Source of the DNA: an uncultured Eubacterium sp.
Lineage (GTDB): Bacteria > Bacillota > Clostridia > Lachnospirales > Lachnospiraceae
Length of the DNA: 64,000 nt
NCBI GenBank assembly: GCA_934322085.1
Contig: CAKRGF010000003.1
Location: 58,572 to 122,571 of the forward strand
Reading direction: 5' to 3'
This document shows, piece after piece, positions 7,130-15,956 of this stretch (position 1 is its first letter; each line of letters starts with the position of its first letter). A model generated the notes under the pieces. The model made no database searches. It had not been told where the DNA came from and saw nothing but the letters and a program-made list of their open reading frames with translations. A program made the position numbers and the translations under genes.

Positions 7130-8332
7130 ATGGATAAAGTAAATGAGAGTATATTAAGTGAGACAATTCTGGAAGATATGAAGGAAAACCGAATTGACCA
7201 CATGACATATTTAGAGGGAATGGAAGTTTTGGATTCCGATGTTGAGAAAACGGTTGTGGAGGCAATGAATGCTTACGATTATGATTCTTATACGGCTGCG
7301 GATGTCCGCCGCGCGATTTATAAAGACAATCGTACACCCGAAGATTTTGCAGCACTTTTGTCACCGGCTGCCCTTCCTTTTTTGGAAGAAATTGCACAGA
7401 TGGCACAGAAGGAGACAAGGAAACATTTTGGTAATTCCATTATGATGTTTACACCGCTTTATATTGCAAATTACTGTGAGAATTATTGTATTTACTGTGG
7501 TTTTAACTGCCATAATAAAATCCGTCGTGCGAAACTTGATGCCGAGGGAATTGAACGTGAAATGGTTGAAATTGCAAAATCCGGTTTGCAGGAAATTTTG
7601 ATTTTGACCGGTGAGAGCGAGAAAATGTCGGATGTAAAATACATTGGTGAGGCTTGTAAGATTGCAAGAAAATATTTCAAGGTGATTGGCTTGGAGGTAT
7701 ATCCGACAAATTCTGAGAACTATGCGTACTGGCATGAATGTGGTGCCGATTATGTAACCGTATTTCAGGAGACCTATAATTCGGATAAATATGAAACGCT
7801 TCATCTGGCAGGCAAAAAACGTATTTTCCCATACCGATTAAACGCACAGGAACGTGCATTAAAGGGTGGTATGCGAGGGGTTGGATTTGCTGCTTTGTTA
7901 GGTCTTGATGATTTTAGAAAAGATGCATTTGCAACAGGAATTCATGCCTATTTATTGCAGCGGAAATATCCACAGGCAGAAATTGCATTTTCCTGTCCAA
8001 GACTTCGCCCGATTATTAATAATGATAGAATTAATCCGATGGATGTGCATGAAGCGCAGTTGTTACAGGTTGTGTGTGCTTACCGTCTGCTTTTGCCGTT
8101 TGCATCCATTACGGTTTCAACTCGTGAATGTAAGCGTGTCCGTGATAATCTGATTCAAATTTGTGCAACGAAGATATCTGCCGGTGTGGATGTCGGAATC
8201 GGTGGCAGAAGCGGAGAAGAGCAGGGCGACGAACAGTTTGAAATTGATGACACCAGAAATGTGCAGGAAGTTTATGATGCGATTTTGGAGCATGGACTTC
8301 AACCGGTTATGAGTGATTATATATATGTATAG
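7130..8332 (+). CDS. thiH: 2-iminoacetate synthase ThiH (radical SAM)
   Basis: 400 residues from the ATG that follows GGAGG (7120-7124). The radical-SAM cluster motif is CENYCIYCGF (CxxxCxxC). The enzyme splits tyrosine into dehydroglycine and p-cresol under anaerobic conditions, which fits an obligate anaerobe; aerobes use ThiO instead. The gene overlaps the next by a few bases. A BATS-type C-terminal region (SISTREC-like ITVSTRECKRVRDNL) is present. Confidence 0.95.
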   Translation: MDKVNESILSETILEDMKENRIDHMTYLEGMEVLDSDVEKTVVEAMNAYDYDSYTAADVRRAIYKDNRTPEDFAALLSPAALPFLEEIAQMAQKETRKHFGNSIMMFTPLYIANYCENYCIYCGFNCHNKIRRAKLDAEGIEREMVEIAKSGLQEILILTGESEKMSDVKYIGEACKIARKYFKVIGLEVYPTNSENYAYWHECGADYVTVFQETYNSDKYETLHLAGKKRIFPYRLNAQERALKGGMRGVGFAALLGLDDFRKDAFATGIHAYLLQRKYPQAEIAFSCPRLRPIINNDRINPMDVHEAQLLQVVCAYRLLLPFASITVSTRECKRVRDNLIQICATKISAGVDVGIGGRSGEEQGDEQFEIDDTRNVQEVYDAILEHGLQPVMSDYIYV

Positions 8333-8894
8333 AATAGCAGTAACAAACCGTCATCTGTGTGAGGGGGATTTCTTGGGAAAAATCCGGCAGATCGCACAAG
8401 GTGATAAATACGACGCGATCCTTTTGCGGGAAAAAGATTTATCCCATGAGGAATATGAAGAACTTGCTAAGAAAGTTTTGAAAATCACGAATTTGGCAGG
8501 GAAAAAATGTATTTTGCATAGGGATTACAAGGCAGCATTTTCTCTTTCTCATCCTTTTGTGCATATACCGCTTTCTGTTATGGCACAGATGTCTCAAAAA
8601 GAAAGGGAAAATCTTAGAAAGTCTGTGAAGGAAATGAGTACGTCTATTCATTCTCTTGAGCAGTTAAAAGAGGCAGAGGCATATTCGATGGATTTTGTAA
8701 TTGCCGGTCACATATTTGCTACGGACTGCAAAAAAGATTTACCGCCGAGAGGATTATCATTTTTGAAAAATATTTGCGATAATTCAGAGGTTCCTGTCTA
8801 TGCTATTGGCGGCATGACAAAGGAGAGAGAGCCGGAAGTTATGCGAAAAGGTGCAAGTGGGATTTGTATTATGTCAGGCTGCATGAGGGGATAG
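8325..8894 (+). CDS. tenI: Thiazole tautomerase (TenI-type, ThiE family)
   Basis: 189 residues. The ThiE/TenI barrel is recognisable (LLREKDL; IAGHIFATDCKKDLPPRG; YAIGGM). The HLGQ(D/E) motif of true thiamine phosphate synthases is replaced by VHIPLS, while the GHxFxTDCKK block is that of TenI, which aromatises the ThiG product. It overlaps thiH by 8 nt, completing a thiazole-branch operon. It could be annotated as ThiE by similarity; the missing motif argues against that. A GTG at 8313 is an alternative start. Confidence 0.75.
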   Translation: MYRIAVTNRHLCEGDFLGKIRQIAQGDKYDAILLREKDLSHEEYEELAKKVLKITNLAGKKCILHRDYKAAFSLSHPFVHIPLSVMAQMSQKERENLRKSVKEMSTSIHSLEQLKEAEAYSMDFVIAGHIFATDCKKDLPPRGLSFLKNICDNSEVPVYAIGGMTKEREPEVMRKGASGICIMSGCMRG

Positions 8895-8903
8895 CCGCAA
8901 GTC

Positions 8904-8932
8904 TTGCAAACAATATCTGGTTGTGTTACAAT
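8904..8932 (+). promoter_or_regulatory. metA promoter with overlapping dyad
   Basis: TTGCAA (8904-8909), 17-bp spacer, TACAAT (8927-8932). An inverted repeat AATATCTG (8912-8919) and CAGATATT (8935-8942) flanks the -10 and could be an operator. No SAM riboswitch or T-box is seen. Confidence 0.55.
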
Positions 8933-8970
8933 GGCAGATATTATCGAATAAGTAGTTAGGAGTGGTAATT

Positions 8971-9891
8971 TTGCCTATTAGAATTCAGGATTCCTTACCT
9001 GCCCAGAAAATTCTGGAGAGTGAGAATATATTTGTAATGACGGAGTTTCGTGCGATGCATCAGGATATTCGACCGCTGCACGTGTTGATTTTAAACCTTA
9101 TGCCGACAAAGATTGAGACGGAAACGCAGCTTTTGCGCAAATTGTCCAATACACCATTGCAGGTGGATGTGGAGTTTATGCAGACGAGCAGTTATAAGCC
9201 GACTCATGTGGCACCAAGCCATTTGGAAACCTTTTATCGTGTGTTTGATGACATCAAAGACCGTAATTTTGACGGCATGATAATTACAGGAGCACCGCTT
9301 GATTACACCAAATTTGAAGATGTGGATTACTGGGATGAAGTGACACGCATTATGGAGTGGTCAAAAACCCATGTTCACTGTACACTTTATATGTGCTGGG
9401 CGGCATTTGCCGGTTTGTATTATCACTATGGCATTGAGCGGATTGATAGAGAAGAAAAATTATCCGGTGTATACAAACACCGGGTGCTGAAAAAAAGTTC
9501 TCCTCTGTTTCGTGGTTTTGATGATATTTTTGACTGTCCACAGTCCCGTGCAATGACGGTAAACAGGGAAGATGTTGAGAAGGTTTCAGAACTGGAAGTG
9601 CTTGCCGTGTCGGATGTGGCAGGCGTGACGGTTGTAAAAACAAAAGACAGCAGACAGTTTTTCATGACGGGTCACTTAGAGTATGATTCGGATACACTGG
9701 CAAAAGAATATTTCCGTGATTTAGATAAGGGAATGAATCCGAGTGTTCCGGCCAATTATTTTCCAGATGATGACCCAGAGAAAAAGCCGGTTGTCCGCTG
9801 GCGTTCTGCCGGTCAATTGTTCTACAGTAACTGGCTTAACTATTATGTATATCAGAGTACGCCATATGATGTGAGAGACATTAATAAATAA
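8971..9891 (+). CDS. metA: Homoserine O-acyltransferase
   Basis: 306 residues from a TTG start eight bases after AGGAG; this gives the normal MPIRIQDSLPA N-terminus. The acyl-enzyme cysteine lies in LYMCWAAFAGLYY, and the His/Glu partners in GHLEYD. MetA-family enzymes activate homoserine for methionine synthesis in the cytoplasm; many Firmicutes members use acetyl-CoA rather than succinyl-CoA, so the acyl donor is left open. It is a single-gene unit ending in a strong terminator. Confidence 0.93.
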   Translation: MPIRIQDSLPAQKILESENIFVMTEFRAMHQDIRPLHVLILNLMPTKIETETQLLRKLSNTPLQVDVEFMQTSSYKPTHVAPSHLETFYRVFDDIKDRNFDGMIITGAPLDYTKFEDVDYWDEVTRIMEWSKTHVHCTLYMCWAAFAGLYYHYGIERIDREEKLSGVYKHRVLKKSSPLFRGFDDIFDCPQSRAMTVNREDVEKVSELEVLAVSDVAGVTVVKTKDSRQFFMTGHLEYDSDTLAKEYFRDLDKGMNPSVPANYFPDDDPEKKPVVRWRSAGQLFYSNWLNYYVYQSTPYDVRDINK

Positions 9892-9916
9892 AAAGTTAAT
9901 AATGAATTTTTTTAGG

Positions 9917-9955
9917 GAAAGAGTGTCGATTTAAGACATTCTTTCTTGTTTTTTT
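9917..9955 (+). terminator. Terminator after metA
   Basis: GAAAGAGTGTC (9917-9927) pairs with GACATTCTTTC (9935-9945), followed by a T-rich run to 9955. Confidence 0.85.
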
Positions 9956-10020
9956 GGGGGTATGATGTTATAATTAAATAGAGTGTATAGTTATATAATT
10001 ACATAAAAAGGAGATTTGTT

Positions 10021-12063
10021 ATGAGGAAGTCAATTGGATTGAAAATCATGGTGCCGTTTTGTATTCTTGCAATTGTATGTGGACTGTGTTCTACATTGAT
10101 TTATTCAAAGATTGCACAGATGAACCAAGCAACCAAGTCGATTAGCGACAATTACATGACGGTAACGGAGAAGACAGGAGAGATGGAGTCAGATTTTATA
10201 TTGCTTCAGTATAAACTGGCTCGCTATGTGACTGCATTTGATGACGATGATTTAAAACAGTTATCAAAGGATATTAAAGAAGCTACAGCACGCATGGATA
10301 AGAATATTTCTGTTATTGCAGAGAAGAGTTCTGACGGTGGTGAAGCCGATGCTGTAAAAGACTATAAAGCTGCGTATGCAACATTTAGTGAGTCTTACCA
10401 GAAATCGAAAAAGGCAATTGATGATTATGAACTGAATGGCATGAAGAATTTGAATGAAGCGGTAGAGCCTATCTACAAGAAATTCCAAAGTGCTATTGAT
10501 GACATGCAGAAGGTGAACAGCCAGAAAGTAGAGGATTCACAGGGAGCACTTAGTGCAGCTGCAACACAGAGTACATTGGCATTTGTTGTCTTGATTGCTC
10601 TGTTGATTGTTTCTATTGTATTCTGTATTTTGATGGTTGTAGCGACAATCCTTCGCCCAACCAAACATGCAATTCGTCACTTGAACGGTATTGTACGAAG
10701 TATTGAACAAGACCACGGTGACCTCACATCCCAGATTCAGGTAAAAACAAAAGATGAAGTGGGAACTTTGGTTGTTGGAATTAATAAGTTCATTGATTTG
10801 CTCCGCGACATTATTATGGAAATCAAATCCGATGCCGTTGAGCTGCAGGGCAATGTAGAGCAGGTGTTTAATGGTGTAAATACATCGAATGGCGATATCA
10901 AACTGGTATCTGAGGTAATGGAAAAACTTTCTGCCGGAATGGAAGAGGTTGCAAACCATGCCGACCATTTGAATGACCAGGCAGGACGTGTTTATGAAGC
11001 AATGGAGCATATTGCCGGTGAGGCAAATAATGGTTCTGATTTCGCAAAGGAAATTAAAGACCGTGCGAATGCATTGCAGGAGAGTGGTCAGAAACGCCGT
11101 AAGATGACGGCAGAGATGGCAAGTGAAATTAATACACTGCTTCAGAGTTCTCTTGAAAAGAGTAAAGATGTTGAAAAGATTAATGTATTGACAAATGATA
11201 TTTTGGAGATTTCTTCTCAGACAAACCTGCTTGCATTGAATGCATCCATTGAAGCAGCACGTGCCGGCGAGGTTGGTAAGGGATTTGCTGTAGTGGCTGA
11301 TGAGATTCGTAAACTGGCAGATTCGAGCCGTGAGACAGCTAATAACATTCAGGAAATCAGTTTGGAAGTAAATTCTTCAGTAGGAGAGCTTGCAGACAAT
11401 GCTAATAAGATGCTGACGTTTATTCAAAATGAGGTCATGCCGGATTATGATAATCTTGTAAATACCGGTAACCAGTATAACGACGATGCAAATCGTATTG
11501 ATGCATTGATGCTTCAGTTTGCTGACAGTGCAACCGCATTGAAAGATACGATGCATGAGATGGCAACACTGATACATGAAATTTCAGAGACGATTAATGA
11601 TAGTTCCAATCAGGTATCCGGTGTATCTGAGTCTGTAACTACATTGACGGATAGTATGATGGATATTCAGACGAGTATTCGTGTAACGGAGGATGTAAGC
11701 CGTCGTTTGGATTCTGAGGTGGCTAAATTTGTGACAGAGGCGGATGAGGAAGGTTTGACTGCCAGTGATTACGAAGATGCTGTAGATGAAGAATCCTATG
11801 ACGAAGCAGAAGCAGCAGAGGATGTGGAAACTGAGGTAGATGATGATGTTTATCTTACGATTCCAGACGATGCAGAGGAAAGCGAAACTGTTGATGAAGC
11901 AGTTGAAACTGAGACTGATGAAGTTGAGGAATCTGCTGAAACAGAAGAGACAGATGAAGCGGCAGCATCGTATGAGGATGAGGACTTCTCTGAATTTGCT
12001 GAGTTTGGTTCTACGGATGAATACGAGCAGTTGGCAGAAGAGGATACCAATGAAGATGCATAA
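10021..12063 (+). CDS. Methyl-accepting chemotaxis protein with acidic C-terminal tail
   Basis: 680 residues. A membrane helix (about 9-30), an extracellular helical sensor domain, a second helix (about 185-210), HAMP, and a signalling coiled coil whose tip contains NLLALNASIEAARAG and FAVVADEIRKLAD. These bind CheA/CheW and imply a chemotactic, probably flagellated host. The last 110 residues are almost all Asp/Glu/Ala with scattered Thr/Ser, which is not part of the usual receptor. AAAAGGAG precedes the ATG; a promoter TTGTTT-17-TATAAT (9946-9974) overlaps the metA terminator. The ligand is unknown. Confidence 0.92.
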   Translation: MRKSIGLKIMVPFCILAIVCGLCSTLIYSKIAQMNQATKSISDNYMTVTEKTGEMESDFILLQYKLARYVTAFDDDDLKQLSKDIKEATARMDKNISVIAEKSSDGGEADAVKDYKAAYATFSESYQKSKKAIDDYELNGMKNLNEAVEPIYKKFQSAIDDMQKVNSQKVEDSQGALSAAATQSTLAFVVLIALLIVSIVFCILMVVATILRPTKHAIRHLNGIVRSIEQDHGDLTSQIQVKTKDEVGTLVVGINKFIDLLRDIIMEIKSDAVELQGNVEQVFNGVNTSNGDIKLVSEVMEKLSAGMEEVANHADHLNDQAGRVYEAMEHIAGEANNGSDFAKEIKDRANALQESGQKRRKMTAEMASEINTLLQSSLEKSKDVEKINVLTNDILEISSQTNLLALNASIEAARAGEVGKGFAVVADEIRKLADSSRETANNIQEISLEVNSSVGELADNANKMLTFIQNEVMPDYDNLVNTGNQYNDDANRIDALMLQFADSATALKDTMHEMATLIHEISETINDSSNQVSGVSESVTTLTDSMMDIQTSIRVTEDVSRRLDSEVAKFVTEADEEGLTASDYEDAVDEESYDEAEAAEDVETEVDDDVYLTIPDDAEESETVDEAVETETDEVEESAETEETDEAAASYEDEDFSEFAEFGSTDEYEQLAEEDTNEDA

Positions 12064-12092
12064 AATCTTCTGACATATAAGTGATATAAAGA

Positions 12093-12128
12093 GATACCTG
12101 ACTGGTTTGTTCCAGCCGGGTATCTTTT
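12093..12128 (+). terminator. Terminator after the chemoreceptor gene
   Basis: GATACC...CTGG pairs with CCAG...GGTATC (12093-12124) with a TTTT run. Confidence 0.75.
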
Positions 12129-12143
12129 GTAATATAAGATAAT

Positions 12144-12180
12144 AAAACAGCCTTCACATCATCGGATGGAAGGCTGTTTT
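12144..12180. terminator. Bidirectional terminator between chemoreceptor and argG
   Basis: AAAACAGCCTTC (12144-12155) pairs with GAAGGCTGTTTT (12169-12180). T runs flank the stem on both strands, so it can stop argG from the minus strand and readthrough on the plus strand. Confidence 0.85.
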
Positions 12181-12203
12181 GGTATTTACAACAAAACGAT
12201 TGT

Positions 12204-13427
12204 TTATTTATTATTCTTTTCTACTTCTGCCATCTTCATTGCACGAACTTTGGTAGAAAGACCAAAGAGGTTGATGAAACCTTCTGCATCATGATGGTCA
12301 TACAAATCACCGGTTGTGAAACTTGCAATGCTCTCATTGTACAAGCTGTATGGTGAAGTAGTTCCGGCTTTGATAATGTTTCCTTTGTACAGTTTGAATT
12401 TCACTTCGCCGGTTACATATTTCTGTGTGGATTCGATAAATGCCTGAACTGCCTCGCGGAGAGGAGAGAACCATTTACCTTCATAACAAATCTGAGCAAG
12501 TTTGTTACCCATATCCATTTTCAATGTTGTTGTATCGCGGTCAAGGATTAATTCTTCCAGCTGCTGATGAGCTTCGTAAAGAATTGTTCCGCCAGGAGTT
12601 TCATAAACACCACGGGATTTCATACCAACAACACGGTTTTCTACGATATCAACAATACCAATACCATGTTTTCCACCTAATTCATTCAGCGTGCGGATAA
12701 TATCGGAAACTTTCATTTCTTTTCCGTTTACGCTCTTAGGAACGCCGGCTTCAAATGTCATGGTTACATATTCACCTTCATCCGGTGCTTTTTCCGGTGT
12801 AGTACCAAGAACCAGAAGATGATCGAAGTTAGGCTCGTTTGCCGGGTCTTCCAATTCAAGACCTTCATGACTGATGTGCCATAAGTTACGGTCACGGCTG
12901 TAGCTGGAATCTGCGGAGAATGGAAGATCAATTCCATGAGCTTTGCAGTATTCAATTTCGGATTCACGGGAATCCATTGTCCATTTATCACTTCTCCAAG
13001 CTGCGATGATTTTCAAATCAGGAGCAAGTGCTTTGATACCGAGTTCAAAACGAATCTGGTCATTTCCTTTTCCGGTTGCACCATGGCAGATAGCGGTAGC
13101 GCCTTCTTTTCTTGCAATCTCAACAAGACGTTTGGCAATAACTGGACGAGCCATTGAAGTACCAAGAAGATATTTATTCTCATATACGGCATGTGCCTGT
13201 ACACAAGGAACTACATATTCATCACAGAATTCATCAACAACATCTTCAATGTAAAGTTTGGATGCACCACAGAACTTAGCTCTTTCTTCCAAACCATCCA
13301 ATTCTTCACCCTGTCCACAGTCGATGCAGACGCAGATAACTTCATAATCAAAATTTTCTTTAAGCCATGGAATAATTGCTGTTGTATCCAGGCCGCCGGA
13401 ATAAGCTAAAATAACTTTTTCTTTCAT
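12204..13427 (-). CDS. argG: Argininosuccinate synthase
   Basis: 407 residues from the ATG at 13427, seven bases after GGAGG; the longer upstream frame has no ribosome site. The ATP pyrophosphatase loop AYSGGLDTT opens the protein, and later motifs such as GKGNDQIRFE and SYSRD match the family. It joins citrulline and aspartate using ATP, the penultimate step to arginine. It is transcribed away from argCJBD. argH and argF are not in the window. Confidence 0.96.
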   Translation of the reverse strand: MKEKVILAYSGGLDTTAIIPWLKENFDYEVICVCIDCGQGEELDGLEERAKFCGASKLYIEDVVDEFCDEYVVPCVQAHAVYENKYLLGTSMARPVIAKRLVEIARKEGATAICHGATGKGNDQIRFELGIKALAPDLKIIAAWRSDKWTMDSRESEIEYCKAHGIDLPFSADSSYSRDRNLWHISHEGLELEDPANEPNFDHLLVLGTTPEKAPDEGEYVTMTFEAGVPKSVNGKEMKVSDIIRTLNELGGKHGIGIVDIVENRVVGMKSRGVYETPGGTILYEAHQQLEELILDRDTTTLKMDMGNKLAQICYEGKWFSPLREAVQAFIESTQKYVTGEVKFKLYKGNIIKAGTTSPYSLYNESIASFTTGDLYDHHDAEGFINLFGLSTKVRAMKMAEVEKNNK

Positions 13428-13469
13428 AATAGGACCTCCGTATGTATTTTTTTGTATTAACCTTTCTCT

Positions 13470-13498
13470 AATATACACCACAAGTGAATATTATGCAA
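13470..13498 (-). promoter_or_regulatory. argG promoter
   Basis: On the minus strand TTGCAT (13493-13498), 17-bp spacer and TATATT (13470-13475). The TTGCAT...ATTCAC segment resembles an ARG box with one base missing from the spacer, so ArgR control is possible but not clear. Confidence 0.55.
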
Positions 13499-13548
13499 GT
13501 ATAAAATCAATTATTTTCAAAGGATGACGAATAAATTCTAGTTAGGTA

Positions 13549-13577
13549 TTGCATATTTATCGGAAAAGATGTATAAT
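13549..13577 (+). promoter_or_regulatory. argCJBD promoter
   Basis: TTGCAT (13549-13554), 17-bp spacer, TATAAT (13572-13577). The start would be near 13584. Confidence 0.7.
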
Positions 13578-13596
13578 AATTGAGGTTTGTGTATAA

Positions 13597-13614
13597 TATG
13601 TATAAATATGCATA
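13597..13614 (+). promoter_or_regulatory. ARG box (ArgR/AhrC operator)
   Basis: TATGTATAAATATGCATA matches every defined position of the consensus TNTGNATWWWWATNCANA. It lies just downstream of the argC promoter, where bound arginine repressor would block transcription. Confidence 0.7.
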
Positions 13615-13666
13615 AATGATGAATAAAAAGTGTGAACTGCCAAAGTACGGCGGAATGGAGGATGCT

Positions 13667-14707
13667 ATGATAAAGGCTGGAATTATCGGTGCTACAGGGT
13701 ACGCAGGACAGGAATTGGTTCGATTATTATTGCAGCACAAAGAAGTTGAGATTGTATGGTATGGTTCGAGAAGTTATGTGGATAAGAAATTTAGTTCCGT
13801 TTTTGGAAATGTTTTTCAGATTGTAGAAAATATATGTAAAAGTGATGACTTACATACTTTAGCAAAAGAGGCAGACGTGATTTTTACCGCAACGCCGCAG
13901 GGATATTTGGCAGGTGTTCTGGACGATGAAATTCTTTCTCAGGCAAAGGTGATTGATCTGAGTGCCGATTACCGAATAAAAGATGTTGCTGTTTATGAAA
14001 AATGGTACGGTATCACACATAAAAGCCCTCAGTATTTGGAGGAGGCTGTCTATGGGTTGTGCGAGTTAAACCGCGAGCAGGTTAAAAAGGCACGCTTAAT
14101 TGCTAATCCGGGATGTTATCCAACCTGTTCAACACTTTCGATTGCACCGCTTGCAAGAGAAGGACTTATTGATATGGATACTTTAATTATTGATGCTAAA
14201 TCAGGAACATCAGGGGCAGGAAGAGGCGCAAAAGTTCCAAATTTATACTGCGAAGTGAATGAAAATATTAAGGCATATGGGGTTGCGACGCACCGTCACA
14301 CACCGGAGATTGAAGAACAGCTTTCCTATATTAGCGGAAAAGATGTTACACTTAATTTCACCCCGCATCTGATTCCGATGAACCGTGGTATTTTGATTAC
14401 GGCATATGCAAAATATAAAGAAGGTGTGACAAAGGAGCAGATTCGAGAGGCTTATGTGAAAGCTTATCAGGATGAATATTTTGTCCGTGTACTGAATGAG
14501 GGTGTGTGTCCGGAGACTAAATGGGTTGAGGGAAGCAACTTTGTTGATGTAAATGTAAAAGTCGACGAGCGCACACATCGCGTGATTATGATGGGAGCAA
14601 TGGATAATATTACAAAAGGTGCTGCCGGACAGGCAGTTCAGAACATGAATCTCATGTTTGGATTTGATGAGGCGGAAGGACTTCGGCTGGTGCCGATGGT
14701 TCCGTAA
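13667..14707 (+). CDS. argC: N-acetyl-gamma-glutamyl-phosphate reductase
   Basis: 346 residues from the ATG five bases after GGAGG (13657-13661). The NADP-binding GATGYAGQELVRLL opens the protein and the catalytic cysteine lies in NPGCYPT. It reduces N-acetylglutamyl phosphate to the semialdehyde. It is first in argC-argJ-argB-argD, with 15 bp to argJ. Confidence 0.96.
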   Translation: MIKAGIIGATGYAGQELVRLLLQHKEVEIVWYGSRSYVDKKFSSVFGNVFQIVENICKSDDLHTLAKEADVIFTATPQGYLAGVLDDEILSQAKVIDLSADYRIKDVAVYEKWYGITHKSPQYLEEAVYGLCELNREQVKKARLIANPGCYPTCSTLSIAPLAREGLIDMDTLIIDAKSGTSGAGRGAKVPNLYCEVNENIKAYGVATHRHTPEIEEQLSYISGKDVTLNFTPHLIPMNRGILITAYAKYKEGVTKEQIREAYVKAYQDEYFVRVLNEGVCPETKWVEGSNFVDVNVKVDERTHRVIMMGAMDNITKGAAGQAVQNMNLMFGFDEAEGLRLVPMVP

Positions 14708-14722
14708 AGGAGGAAAATTACG

Positions 14723-15943
14723 ATGAATACAATAGAAGGTGGCGTTACCGCAGCGAAAGGTTTTATGGCGGCGAGCGCAGAAGCAGGAATTAAATATAAA
14801 AACCGTACGGATATGGCACTTGTTTATACAGAAAGCCCAGCGGTCTGTGCAGGAACTTTTACAACGAATGTAGTAAAAGCGGCACCGGTCTGGTGGGATA
14901 AAGAAATCGTTGAAAGCAAAAAGGATGTTCATGCAGTTGTATTGAACAGCGGAATTGCTAATGCCTGTACCGGAGGAGAAGGAAAAGAAATTAACGAGTA
15001 CATGGCTTCACAAATTGCAGAGGCACTTGGTGTTGCGGCAAAAGAGGTTTTGACAGCGTCAACCGGTGTTATTGGAATGCAGATAAAAAAAGAACCAATA
15101 CAAAAAGGTGCAAAACTTTTAAAAGATGCGCTTGCGGATACAAAAGAGGCAGGTCTGCTTGCGGCAAAGGCAATTATGACAACAGATACCGTTCCAAAGG
15201 AAGCGGCAGCCAGTTTTGAGGTGGACGGAGTAAACGTAACAGTTGGCGGCATGAGCAAAGGCTCCGGTATGATTCACCCGAATATGGCAACGATGCTTAG
15301 CGTTACGACAACCGATGCAAAAATTTCACATGATTTACTGCAGAAAATGGTTTCAGAGATTGTATCGGATAGTTTTAATATGATTTCGGTTGACCGTGAT
15401 ACGTCAACAAACGATACTTATCTGGTACTTGCCAATGGCGAATCCGGTGTTGAAATAAAAGCAGGGACGAACGAATATGTAAAATTCAAAGAGGCACTGA
15501 GTTTTGTTGCAACAGATTTGGCAAAACAGATGGCTGCAGACGGAGAAGGCTGCACGAGGCTGATGGAAGTAAAAGCAGTTCACTGTAAGAATAAAGAAGA
15601 GGCAAAGATTTTTAGTAAATCGGTTGTGACATCCAATCTGGTGAAAGCAATGGTATTTGGCAAGGATGCGAACTGGGGACGTGTTTTGTGTGCACTGGGG
15701 TATTCCGGTGCAGACTTTGACCCGGATGTAATCGATTTGATTTTGGAAGCTGAGGATGAGCAGATTGTTTTAGTAAAAGATGGTGTGCCGACAGATTACA
15801 GTGAAGATGAAGCAACTATTCTATTAGGAAAAGATGCGGTTACATTTATTTGCGACATGAAGCAGGGTGATGCATCGGCAACTGCCTGGGGATGCGATTT
15901 GACTTATGATTATGTAAAAATAAATGGCGATTACAGAAGTTAG
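14723..15943 (+). CDS. argJ: Glutamate N-acetyltransferase / bifunctional ornithine acetyltransferase
   Basis: 406 residues. The self-cleavage site is visible in KGSGMIHPNMATML, where the threonine becomes the nucleophile of the beta chain. ArgJ moves acetyl from N-acetylornithine to glutamate and so recycles the blocking group. It may also make N-acetylglutamate from acetyl-CoA, which would explain the absence of argA here. AAAGGAGG precedes the ATG. Confidence 0.95.
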   Translation: MNTIEGGVTAAKGFMAASAEAGIKYKNRTDMALVYTESPAVCAGTFTTNVVKAAPVWWDKEIVESKKDVHAVVLNSGIANACTGGEGKEINEYMASQIAEALGVAAKEVLTASTGVIGMQIKKEPIQKGAKLLKDALADTKEAGLLAAKAIMTTDTVPKEAAASFEVDGVNVTVGGMSKGSGMIHPNMATMLSVTTTDAKISHDLLQKMVSEIVSDSFNMISVDRDTSTNDTYLVLANGESGVEIKAGTNEYVKFKEALSFVATDLAKQMAADGEGCTRLMEVKAVHCKNKEEAKIFSKSVVTSNLVKAMVFGKDANWGRVLCALGYSGADFDPDVIDLILEAEDEQIVLVKDGVPTDYSEDEATILLGKDAVTFICDMKQGDASATAWGCDLTYDYVKINGDYRS

Positions 15944-15956
15944 AGAGGACAAAAAG

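Noticed and set aside
7361..7804. Minus-strand frames inside thiH
   Set aside because: thiH has complete radical-SAM motifs on the plus strand, and the opposite frames have no family features or ribosome sites.
8895..8970. SAM riboswitch before metA
   Set aside because: The leader is about 40 nt and holds only the promoter and a dyad.
11840..12073. Open frames overlapping the chemoreceptor tail on both strands
   Set aside because: They are by-products of the biased GAx codons of the acidic tail and lack start signals.
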